This document shows, piece by piece, positions 18,339 to 25,562 of a stretch of DNA of 64,000 nucleotides. Location of the stretch: NCBI GenBank assembly GCA_020852965.1, contig JADYZV010000064.1, forward strand, positions 1 through 64,000. Direction: 5' to 3'. Made by a program: the position numbers and the translations under genes. Below the pieces are notes generated by a model. It searched no databases and had not been told where the DNA came from. It saw only the letters and a list, made by a program, of their open reading frames with translations. Positions within the stretch are counted from its first letter, which is position 1. Each line of letters starts with the position of its first letter. This DNA comes from Pirellulaceae bacterium. Its GTDB lineage: Bacteria; Planctomycetota; Planctomycetia; Pirellulales; Pirellulaceae.

Positions 18339-19031
18339 CTAATCGTGTAAGTCGAGGCGGCGGAGCTTGTGTGCCAGTTGTTCTAATATCTTAGCATGTA
18401 ATCTGCTTGCCCAAGACTTGCTGATACCGACTTGGTTGGCTGCGTCTTGCAAACTGTAGCCCTCAAAATACACCGCCTGAATAACCCGGCGTTCGACCGG
18501 CTCCAAGCTGGCGACCAGTTCTCGCAGTCGCTCACCCGCTTCGTGGTGGAGCATGGCTTGTGAGGGCGAGTCCGAGTCGTCCTCGACGGCCGCTGCCCGC
18601 TCCATGCTCTCGTCACCGCCGCTGGCCAAATAGACCACCGCCAGTTTTTCGGTCACTCGGGCGAACCAATTGCCCGAATCCTCCAGGGAATCCGGGTCGT
18701 TGGAACCCTCCTCGTGTTCGGCGGCCAAAGCTTCGTCGGCCATCCGCTCGTAGCGCAAGCGACGATAGCGGGCGCGACTAGTCCAAGTCATTTTGGCCAG
18801 GCCGTCATAAATGGCACCCCGCACGCGATAATAAGCAAACGTACAAAACTGCGCCCCCTTGGTAGGATCGTAATCGCGCGCGGCCTCGGCCAAGCCAACT
18901 TCACCATAGGCAATCAAATCATCTAAATCGACGGAGACGGGAATGCTCCGAAAGACTTTGAGTGCCAGCGAACGGACTAGGCCTTGGCCCTCTTCGATCA
19001 ATTCATCGCGGTTGTTGAGCGGTCTACTCAC
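18339..19031 (-). CDS. RNA polymerase sigma factor of the FliA/WhiG (sigma-28) group
   Basis: A 230-residue sigma-70 family protein. Region 2 spans about residues 15-85 (VDLDDLIAYGEVGLAEAARD, then FCTFAYYRVRGAIYDGLAK), and region 4 spans about 170-225 with the helix-turn-helix YSLQDAANQVGISKSWASRL. Region 1.1 is absent. An acidic, Ser-rich linker (about 105-165) replaces a clear region 3. It overlaps the stop of the small gene upstream by 4 bases, so it is co-translated with the tssK-tssL-tssM-like set. A sigma factor inside a T6SS operon suggests that it drives part of the system, either the downstream tssA-hcp block or genes elsewhere. A stress-type sigma (SigB/SigF group) is the main alternative. 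Confidence 0.88.
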   Translation of the reverse strand: MSRPLNNRDELIEEGQGLVRSLALKVFRSIPVSVDLDDLIAYGEVGLAEAARDYDPTKGAQFCTFAYYRVRGAIYDGLAKMTWTSRARYRRLRYERMADEALAAEHEEGSNDPDSLEDSGNWFARVTEKLAVVYLASGGDESMERAAAVEDDSDSPSQAMLHHEAGERLRELVASLEPVERRVIQAVYFEGYSLQDAANQVGISKSWASRLHAKILEQLAHKLRRLDLHD

Positions 19032-19414
19032 GAAATGGATGCTCGCAATTGATTCCAGAAGGTTTTCAAACGCTGCATGGACTCCGGATCACCGCATAGA
19101 CTTGCAGCAATCCGTTGGCACATGCGCTGGTTTCCATCCCCGCCAGCCAGATCGGGAAATCGAGTTGTCAACAAAGCGGAGACCAGCTTTTCTGCGACGG
19201 ATAACATATCCAGATCATTCGTCGAATGACTACGGGCCAGAGCTTGCAGCGTCTCCCATTCCTGCGAGGTCATCGCATTGGAGCCAGCGGCGAGAGTCTC
19301 CTCCAGCACGTGCCGCAATAGATCGGGTGAGGATTTTTTTGCCGCGAACTGGTTGGCCGAGCTTTGGGCCTGATTGCGTGAATTGTCAGGTACTGATGAG
19401 CCTCCGCTTGACAT
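19028..19414 (-). CDS. Small hypothetical protein in the T6SS operon
   Basis: I do not recognise this 128-residue protein. It has a polar N-terminus rich in Ser, Asn and Gln, then a helical region from about residue 30 (LLRHVLEETLAAGSNAMTSQ) to the end (MQRLKTFWNQLRASIS). No signal peptide or membrane segment is seen. The start at 19414 is preferred to 19552 because it begins 9 bp after the tssM-like stop; an earlier start would overlap that gene by over 100 bp and add a Cys/Arg-rich stretch with no family features. Its stop overlaps the sigma-factor start (ATGA). The coupling makes an anti-sigma or sigma-partner role worth testing, but nothing in the sequence proves it. Confidence 0.7.
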   Translation of the reverse strand: MSSGGSSVPDNSRNQAQSSANQFAAKKSSPDLLRHVLEETLAAGSNAMTSQEWETLQALARSHSTNDLDMLSVAEKLVSALLTTRFPDLAGGDGNQRMCQRIAASLCGDPESMQRLKTFWNQLRASIS

Positions 19415-19422
19415 CGGTGGGA

Positions 19423-21072
19423 TCACTTTGAAAAAAAGAAATAATAGACCAACAACCCGACGATGGTGGCAACCAGCAATGCGTTCACGATCAGCATGCT
19501 GCTTACGATGCGTTGAAACGCAAACTCTTTCCGCCACGCATCCTCGCTCCATTCGAGATCCTCTTCGAGTTCCAGCAGTTTTGCGAAGACGCTACGCACA
19601 AAAGCTTGCCGCATCCGAGCACCACCGGCAGCGCCGAAGTAACAACCGCATAGCAATGGCCCTCGACCACCGGCGGGAATGCGAGCACCGGACAGGCCAG
19701 ACAACATTTCTACGACCCTGGGCTGCACCTCGGAGCGCATCTTACACAGCAGCCCATATAATTTGTCATTGTTGGTACGTCCCAAAGCATCGGGATGTCG
19801 GAACAATTCATAGATCCAATCTTCGAAGGCACCGCATGCTTGCTTGCCAAGCGTGGCCAACTGTCCGGCCTCCAGCGGTGCCTGATGATTGAAGCCATGA
19901 CCAAATCGATTGTCGCGAGCGCGGCTCTCGCCGACCCTGCGCGTTAGCTCAATGAACCCCGTTTCGTCATCCAGACCAGTGATCAGAACGGCCATGGGAG
20001 CGTGCAACTGCGTCGCTTCAATCATCCGCGCTGCGTCCTCGCGCAGCACGGCAGACAACTGTCCCGTGGGAGCGCCTCCCAAGGTCTGCCAGTCTACCAA
20101 TGCGATCGAACCATTGATTGGGCACAAGGGTTGACGCGACTCGGCGGCCAGCCGACATACGCGCCCTAGTCGATCTACTTGCTCAGCGATTTCCTTTCGG
20201 TCCAGATTCACAAAGGCGGCTGCGTTGGGTTGCGGTCCACCAACCACTGAGCCTTGTCCAGTCAACATCGTCCCACGCAGTCCCACGTTCGCTGGGGCCT
20301 CTGGAGGAGCCGTTGCCGGGGCCGTGTCCGCGATGATCGTGCCGCGAATGCCCCTGCTAGGCACCTGTCCTTCGGCCGCCATGCCCGCTCGATCGTTAAA
20401 AGCGGAACCAACCAAGGTTCCTCGCAACCCACCACCACCGGGCACGGGGGCACTGGGGATTACGGCCTCTTCGACCAGCCGCTGAAGCATCGAAGCGGCC
20501 GAAGCGTCTAGCAAGAAGACCACGATCGCATCTTGGCTTGCATACCAGCGCAAAGGGGACTTCCCTTCCGGTTTTCCGTCCACCAGAAGTTTCCAGTCCA
20601 TGGCCTGTATTAAATTGTCTGCATCGCGCGGCGAGGCGACGCCCGTCGCTAAGTAGAGCGGACACTGATCGATGTTAATGCCAGCTCGCGCTATGGCCGC
20701 CGCTCCTGAATTCCAGGCTTCATCTATATCGGGATATTCGCTCGGCTCCGTCTCCAACCAAGATCGTACTGCGTAGTAGGCAGCAATCGGAATCGTGACC
20801 AGCAGCACCAACCAACTGATGATGAACCGCGGATCTGTCTTGGGTTCAGAGACGGCACCTGGGGCAATCCACGAGGCGACATAATAACCAATGACACACA
20901 GCACGAGGAACATCGCCAGAATTACGGCGACGCGCGTCGGCAGCGACCAGCCGAACGCACCCCGTACGCTCCCCATCCAGCGGGCTGGGGCAGCCAACAG
21001 CCATCGAAGGGGTACTGCCAACCAATTCACATTGATTCTTTCAAAACCAGCGAAACGATCTCTAAACCTCAA
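19423..21072 (-). CDS. tssM: Short TssM/IcmF-like T6SS membrane protein lacking the periplasmic domain
   Basis: A 549-residue protein with two N-terminal membrane segments (about residues 47-70 and 83-102), a cytoplasmic domain, and a third segment (about 523-546) after which only two or three residues remain. This matches the first half of TssM, whose usual length is 1100-1300 with a large periplasmic part after the third segment. The stretch CPLYLATGVASPRDADN stands where TssM has its Walker A, but the P-loop is absent. The later PINGSIALVDWQTL, PMAVLITGLDDETGF and FEDWIYELFRHPDA recall IcmF. A low-complexity insert (about 205-285) holds three GLRGTL-like motifs. The position after tssK-tssL supports the call. 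It presumably anchors the baseplate with TssL but cannot reach the outer membrane as TssM does. Confidence 0.72.
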   Translation of the reverse strand: MRFRDRFAGFERINVNWLAVPLRWLLAAPARWMGSVRGAFGWSLPTRVAVILAMFLVLCVIGYYVASWIAPGAVSEPKTDPRFIISWLVLLVTIPIAAYYAVRSWLETEPSEYPDIDEAWNSGAAAIARAGINIDQCPLYLATGVASPRDADNLIQAMDWKLLVDGKPEGKSPLRWYASQDAIVVFLLDASAASMLQRLVEEAVIPSAPVPGGGGLRGTLVGSAFNDRAGMAAEGQVPSRGIRGTIIADTAPATAPPEAPANVGLRGTMLTGQGSVVGGPQPNAAAFVNLDRKEIAEQVDRLGRVCRLAAESRQPLCPINGSIALVDWQTLGGAPTGQLSAVLREDAARMIEATQLHAPMAVLITGLDDETGFIELTRRVGESRARDNRFGHGFNHQAPLEAGQLATLGKQACGAFEDWIYELFRHPDALGRTNNDKLYGLLCKMRSEVQPRVVEMLSGLSGARIPAGGRGPLLCGCYFGAAGGARMRQAFVRSVFAKLLELEEDLEWSEDAWRKEFAFQRIVSSMLIVNALLVATIVGLLVYYFFFSK

Positions 21073-21124
21073 ATTCTAATCGTATTTAAAATCTGAATTT
21101 CACATGTAGTACTTTCGGGGGTTT

Positions 21125-21853
21125 TTATGTAGCACCATTGAGTATATGGTAGCCCAGTAGCGCGGTCAATACAAGCAACATCAGCATCGCCATGGCCGCC
21201 CCTACAATCGTGAATCGACTTTCAAGTGGCGGAGCTCCTCGTACCGGGGCGGCAATGCCGGTCAGCGGTTCTCGTTCAGAACGAAAGCGTAACAGCCCCG
21301 CTGTATTGCGAGTCCAGTCTTCAATCGTGTTCGGCAGTCCGAATTGTTGAGCCAGAAACTTTGATTCGGGCAATGCGTACAACCCGCGGAAGCCAAGAAT
21401 GACAGCTACGTAAAAAACTTCGATCGCGTCTCGTTGAATCAATTGTTCGGCTTGGCGTGCTCGTTGGAAAAAACCGGTGCCCGCTTCATTGCTCTTGAAA
21501 TATTGGAATTCGAGCTTGTGATTCTCCCACCAACCTCCACCGTCCCAATTGGCATTGATCATCATGTCATCAATCCACGCGCACAACGCATAGCGGGCCA
21601 ACTCCCACACGTCGCGTTGTGTCCCACCGAGCAATCGTTCTTCGGCTTGGCGCAGCTTCGACTGAACTTCGGCATGCACTTGGCGTGGCTCGACGCGTTG
21701 ATGGGCCGTAACCTGCTCCATCGTCGATAACACATGAAGGAAAATCGGGTCGACCGCACTTGCAAAATCGGGAGTCATAACAAACCTTGGGTTGTGAATT
21801 GCAGGTGGCGACTGCACAGGTGGTACGTGCGGTACGTGCATCCTGGCCGTCAT
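21125..21853 (-). CDS. tssL: T6SS membrane protein TssL (DotU/ImpK family)
   Basis: A 242-residue DotU family protein: a Pro-rich N-terminus, a helical cytoplasmic domain (VDPIFLHVLSTMEQV; ARYALCAWIDDMMINANWDG; WWENHKLEFQYFKSNEAGTG; VILGFRGLYALPESKFL), and a single C-terminal membrane segment (about residues 213-238). TssL with TssM forms the inner-membrane platform docking TssK. No peptidoglycan-binding extension is present, so cell-wall attachment must come from another protein. It lies 12 bp after tssK. A second ATG four codons in is possible. Confidence 0.93.
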   Translation of the reverse strand: MTARMHVPHVPPVQSPPAIHNPRFVMTPDFASAVDPIFLHVLSTMEQVTAHQRVEPRQVHAEVQSKLRQAEERLLGGTQRDVWELARYALCAWIDDMMINANWDGGGWWENHKLEFQYFKSNEAGTGFFQRARQAEQLIQRDAIEVFYVAVILGFRGLYALPESKFLAQQFGLPNTIEDWTRNTAGLLRFRSEREPLTGIAAPVRGAPPLESRFTIVGAAMAMLMLLVLTALLGYHILNGAT

Positions 21854-21865
21854 TGGATTCGTGGA

Positions 21866-23290
21866 CTAGGGATTGACCGTCGGGACAGCAAAAAGTGCAA
21901 ATTCCAGTATGGCTCTTTTTTCATTGTGGATGACCTCCAGCTTGCGTTGTCCGGAGAGCTTATCCAAATTGGCGATCACGCTCGTGTTGAAGCGCATGGC
22001 CAATGTTTGCGTTGCCAGCACATCTTTCCAGGCTGGTCCTTCGCGACGCACTTCAAAATAGATCCAGCCGCGTTGGGAAGGGAGTGCGCGGGGAGGAGTC
22101 CTCAATTCGTCGTCAGCCTTGACGTCCGGCATGCGGTGTTTGAATAGGAGTTCGACTTGTTGATTACTTCCCATCTTCCAATCCAACACGCCGGGACGGA
22201 GCAATTCGCGACAGATATCGGTCGGAACGTTTTCGGCGTGGACGCCGACAAACCATGACCAATTGGTGTGCAACCACTTGGGGTCCAAGCTGACCTGCAT
22301 GCCTCGCTCTACGCCCACGAAGAAGCGCTGTTCATATTCCAACTTCTTTGCCGTGCCGATCAATTCGCTAATTCTACGTTTGAGCCACCAGAAGACTTTG
22401 CCCAGGTCGTCGTGATCGTAGGCTGGTAGCTGCGGATCCAGTCGCCGAGTGCTATCGAAGATGCTCAGAGCGCCAACAATACGGCACAGCTCAAGGTATA
22501 CCCAGTAGGGATGCAACCCCGCCGCAAACGTTATCGAGTGCAATGTGGCTAGAACTTGGTTGAGCTGCGCAAGCATCCACAAATCATCCAGCTCTCCCGG
22601 CTCTTGACTATGGAATGACAGCCCGCGGCTGGTGGCTCGTTGCGCAAGCACGTCGACCTTTTGCCCAACCAAATCGAAGATAGCGCGCACGACGCCGTGC
22701 GCCAGATCCTCCCAAGCGTCCGTGGCGAGCAATGGAGGAAAGTATTCTTCATCTATCTCCGGCGTCGACTCGTCTCCCCCCGCACGCTTGATGCGAGCAA
22801 TGGGCAGGATCTCATAGCCTTCGGTGTTGTCGCTCGACAGCAGCAGACGGACATCGAGCCGCCGAAACTCTATCTCACTTTCGTTCCCCCCCGTATTCTC
22901 GTCGGTTACAGGTTTCGCACCGACGGTCAATCGAGTGGCAGCAGCCCCTGCCGTCCCCGTGTTAGGCCGCCCCAACACCAGCTTGGAAACCGCCAGCAAT
23001 ACGGTAACCACAGCCTGCCGTTGCAATGCGTCTTTAAGATTGATCCGCAAATCTTGCCCATCCAAATCGATCAGCGTTCCGTCGCGGAGCACCGCCTGGC
23101 ATCCATTGAGCTGAAAAAAGTTGGCGCCTAACGCCTCTCGTTGCAAGCGAAATGACCGCACGCCATAAGGGTAGACCGATTGCCACTGCACGGCCGTGGC
23201 CAGCGTGTTGTGCCAATAGCGATCTGAGGCCTGAAAATGCTGCGGCCTTAAGAACATGCCCTCATACCAATGAACGGGTTGCGATCGCAT
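21866..23290 (-). CDS. tssK: T6SS baseplate-membrane adaptor TssK (ImpJ/VasE)
   Basis: A 474-residue TssK. The opening VHWYEGMFLRPQHFQASDRY is the family signature, followed by SVYPYGVRSFRLQREAL, and later by LYLELC-like YWVYLELCRIVGALSIF and QVSLDPKWLHTNW. TssK trimers connect the baseplate wedges to the TssL/TssM membrane complex. It is the first gene of the minus-strand T6SS run; the 366 bp upstream hold a 7-bp tandem repeat and presumably the promoter. Confidence 0.95.
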   Translation of the reverse strand: MRSQPVHWYEGMFLRPQHFQASDRYWHNTLATAVQWQSVYPYGVRSFRLQREALGANFFQLNGCQAVLRDGTLIDLDGQDLRINLKDALQRQAVVTVLLAVSKLVLGRPNTGTAGAAATRLTVGAKPVTDENTGGNESEIEFRRLDVRLLLSSDNTEGYEILPIARIKRAGGDESTPEIDEEYFPPLLATDAWEDLAHGVVRAIFDLVGQKVDVLAQRATSRGLSFHSQEPGELDDLWMLAQLNQVLATLHSITFAAGLHPYWVYLELCRIVGALSIFDSTRRLDPQLPAYDHDDLGKVFWWLKRRISELIGTAKKLEYEQRFFVGVERGMQVSLDPKWLHTNWSWFVGVHAENVPTDICRELLRPGVLDWKMGSNQQVELLFKHRMPDVKADDELRTPPRALPSQRGWIYFEVRREGPAWKDVLATQTLAMRFNTSVIANLDKLSGQRKLEVIHNEKRAILEFALFAVPTVNP

Positions 23291-23368
23291 GCGGGCTAAC
23301 CTAAAAGGAAATGAGTCGTGTTGAAAGTGAAGGTCGTAACGATTGGATCATTATAGCGGTGTGAGACC

Positions 23369-23431
23369 GTGCTTGGTGCTTGGTGCTTGGTGCTTGGTGC
23401 TTGGTGCTTGGTGCTTGGTGCTTGGTGCTTG
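23369..23431. repeat. Nine tandem copies of a 7-bp unit (GTGCTTG)
   Basis: Nine perfect head-to-tail copies of GTGCTTG lie in the gap between the divergent tssK and WxxGxW genes. Read in frame they would give a repeated LGAWCLV peptide, but the better start of the downstream gene is at 23657. The unit is too short and lacks spacers for a CRISPR array. Apart from this run, the 366-bp gap from 23291 to 23656 shows no gene. Confidence 0.9.
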
Positions 23432-23656
23432 GTGATCGCGCAACGTGATTTGATTGACTTCAGTTTGGCAATCACTCAAAAGTTCTCAGACGTCATTTGC
23501 GTCCATCGACTTCGACCGGCACAAGTATTGCAAATAAGTTTTAAGAATCCGCATGGATTTCCATGCGAATTGAAATTGAGACAACTTGCGTCTGCTGGGC
23601 TGCCTAAAAGCCCTATACCGCTAACTCCTAATATTAACTTAAGGCGGATTTTCATA

Positions 23657-24796
23657 ATGCACTATCACACCATCTATGCCTGCCGTTCGATCCTGATAAT
23701 TGCCACAGTCTTGTTGCCAAACGGGCTGAATGCCCAGCAGGCCGAACAGGCCGAACAGGTTACTAAGAAGTCGCTCGCAGTGCGTTACTTAGTCCCGGGG
23801 CCGGTCCATGAAGCCTTCGTGTCGTCGGGTCAGGCATTGCAACTGGCCGGCATCATTCACCAGGCACCTCCTGCGGAAGCGCCTGCCATCGATCGACCTC
23901 CGCAAGGCAGCCCAGACTGCGTGTGGGTTGACGGTTACTGGGATTGGGATGCGGGCTTGCGACATTATACATGGATTCCTGGATGCTGGCGTCGTGCGCC
24001 GCACAATCTACGATGGCAAGCGGGGAGTTGGGCACCCGCGCCCGACGGTGTCGTGCGCCGCCCTGGCTACTGGTACGACCTAAATCGCAAGCCACAATTC
24101 ATGCCCAGGGCGCCTTCAATTGCCGAGGATCGCGAGGCGACCCCGAGCATGGTCGGAGCAGGAAACATCTGGATTCGTGGAAGTTGGACTGTTGATGAAG
24201 AGCGAAAATATAAGTGGCAGCCAGGCTACGTGGCTCGCGAGGAGGCGCGTTATCAGTGGCAACCGGCCACCGTCCTGCCCGCAGATGGAGGATTCGTAGT
24301 GGTACCAGGTTATTGGGATTATCCGCTTGCAGGACGCGGTACCGCATTCGCCGCGATCCAGCCTCCCCTTCCAGAAGTCATTGATTTGCGCGCGATCGAT
24401 CCACTTTCCATCCAACGCTCGCCCCATGGAACATGGAGTTATTCCCGACTACTGAAGGGCTCCGCATCCGCCGGCTACTCCCCACAACCGAAAAGTGTAT
24501 TCCCAAGTGGTCCTCCACTCGCCAGCCAACGGGAATTGTTGGTCGACGGCAAAGCAACGCTGTCGGGCATTATACGCAAGGGAGATCTCACTCCGCATTA
24601 TATCGAAATTAAACTTGTGGGAGGGACGGCGCGAGTGACAGAATCCGACGACAAAGGGCGCTTCGAGTTCACCGAGATCCCCTATGGCAGGTATTCTATC
24701 CTGGCCGAAGGCCCAGTACAGAACTACCATCGCAGCGGTGCGGTAATCGTCGATATCGATCAGCCGAGTGTACAGGTCGAAATTGAACTGGAGTAA
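23657..24796 (+). CDS. Exported protein with YxWxxGxW repeats and a C-terminal carboxypeptidase-regulatory-like domain
   Basis: A 379-residue protein. A signal peptide ends near residue 26 (LLPNGLNAQQ). The middle has repeated Trp/Gly/Tyr motifs of the WxxGxW type: WVDGYWDWD, YTWIPGCWRR, RWQAGSWAP, RRPGYWYD, KWQPGYVAR and VVVPGYWDY. The last 90 residues (VDGKATLSGIIRKGD, then ESDDKGRFEFTEIPYGRYSI) look like a carboxypeptidase-regulatory/Cna-B-type beta sandwich. The start at 23657 is chosen for AAGGCGG about 9 bases upstream and the signal peptide. Probably a cell-envelope protein of unknown role. It converges on the methyltransferase-like gene with no base between the two stop codons. Confidence 0.8.
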   Translation: MHYHTIYACRSILIIATVLLPNGLNAQQAEQAEQVTKKSLAVRYLVPGPVHEAFVSSGQALQLAGIIHQAPPAEAPAIDRPPQGSPDCVWVDGYWDWDAGLRHYTWIPGCWRRAPHNLRWQAGSWAPAPDGVVRRPGYWYDLNRKPQFMPRAPSIAEDREATPSMVGAGNIWIRGSWTVDEERKYKWQPGYVAREEARYQWQPATVLPADGGFVVVPGYWDYPLAGRGTAFAAIQPPLPEVIDLRAIDPLSIQRSPHGTWSYSRLLKGSASAGYSPQPKSVFPSGPPLASQRELLVDGKATLSGIIRKGDLTPHYIEIKLVGGTARVTESDDKGRFEFTEIPYGRYSILAEGPVQNYHRSGAVIVDIDQPSVQVEIELE

Positions 24797-25309
24797 TTAG
24801 CCATTGTGAAGTACTTTGCAGCGGATGTCGTCTTGCCCGTAGCAGTACAACAACTTCGTGTGGGGTTTGGCGATCTCGCAGAAATGTCTTTCAATCAATC
24901 GCATGTGACTCGGCCAAGCATATGTAAAGTAAATGTCAGCCAGGTCACGACGTTGGAGATAGTCGCCGAGCTCGATGCGGGCCTGGATGCCCTGCGCATC
25001 TAGCAGGTCTCGAGAAGCGGCGACTAATTCCGGTGACTGTTCAATCCCCACTGCTTCGAATCCGAGCAGCTCTGCCAGGCCTGTCGCAATACCAAAACCG
25101 CTGCCGTATTCGCAAAACGTGCCTCGAGGTTGCCCGTCGAGGACATCCCAAAACAGCTCATAGTTGCAGGGAACAAAATCAAAGACTTTAACCGTTGGGA
25201 ACCGCGACCTCCCGTCACGGAGCAATTGTACCGCCGCATCGGTCAGCGCGCGGCCGCTACCCTCGATTTCCAAGTCCACTAGTTGTTGGCTGCTATCAGT
25301 CTGTGGCAT
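24797..25309 (-). CDS. Class I SAM-dependent methyltransferase-like protein
   Basis: A 170-residue Rossmann-type protein. Motif I is FCEYGSGFGIATGLAELLGF with an acidic residue after the next strand (VGIEQS), typical for binding S-adenosylmethionine. Later, LADIYFTYAWPSHM resembles the post-I region. It is short for the family and lacks a clear substrate domain. The start at 25309 is preferred to 25360 because AGGAG lies 7 bases upstream. The substrate is unknown. It is convergent with, and abuts, the WxxGxW gene. Confidence 0.75.
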   Translation of the reverse strand: MPQTDSSQQLVDLEIEGSGRALTDAAVQLLRDGRSRFPTVKVFDFVPCNYELFWDVLDGQPRGTFCEYGSGFGIATGLAELLGFEAVGIEQSPELVAASRDLLDAQGIQARIELGDYLQRRDLADIYFTYAWPSHMRLIERHFCEIAKPHTKLLYCYGQDDIRCKVLHNG

Positions 25310-25562
25310 GTCGAAGCTCCTGGATACCGCTGCTTTCAGTTTCTGCCTCAATCGTAACACATGCTCGTCAACTCCGCGCCAAGCTTGCGACGACGGCCCG
25401 TCGATATGATATTATCTATGATCATACGGACTTGTCCCAGCGGGCGTAACGAATAGTCGTTGATTCCGCCGGAACGAGTAAGCCTCTCGTTTATCACTTG
25501 GACAATGCGCTAGTGTTGAACATGTACTTCCCGGATCACCACGTTCAGCAGAGTATCCGTTT

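Noticed and set aside
23369-23431. CRISPR-like array
   Set aside because: The units are 7 bp with no spacers and there are no cas genes.
23369-23656. N-terminal extension of the WxxGxW protein through the 7-bp repeats
   Set aside because: It would give a repeated LGAWCLV peptide before an internal signal peptide; the start at 23657 has a ribosome site and a proper signal sequence.
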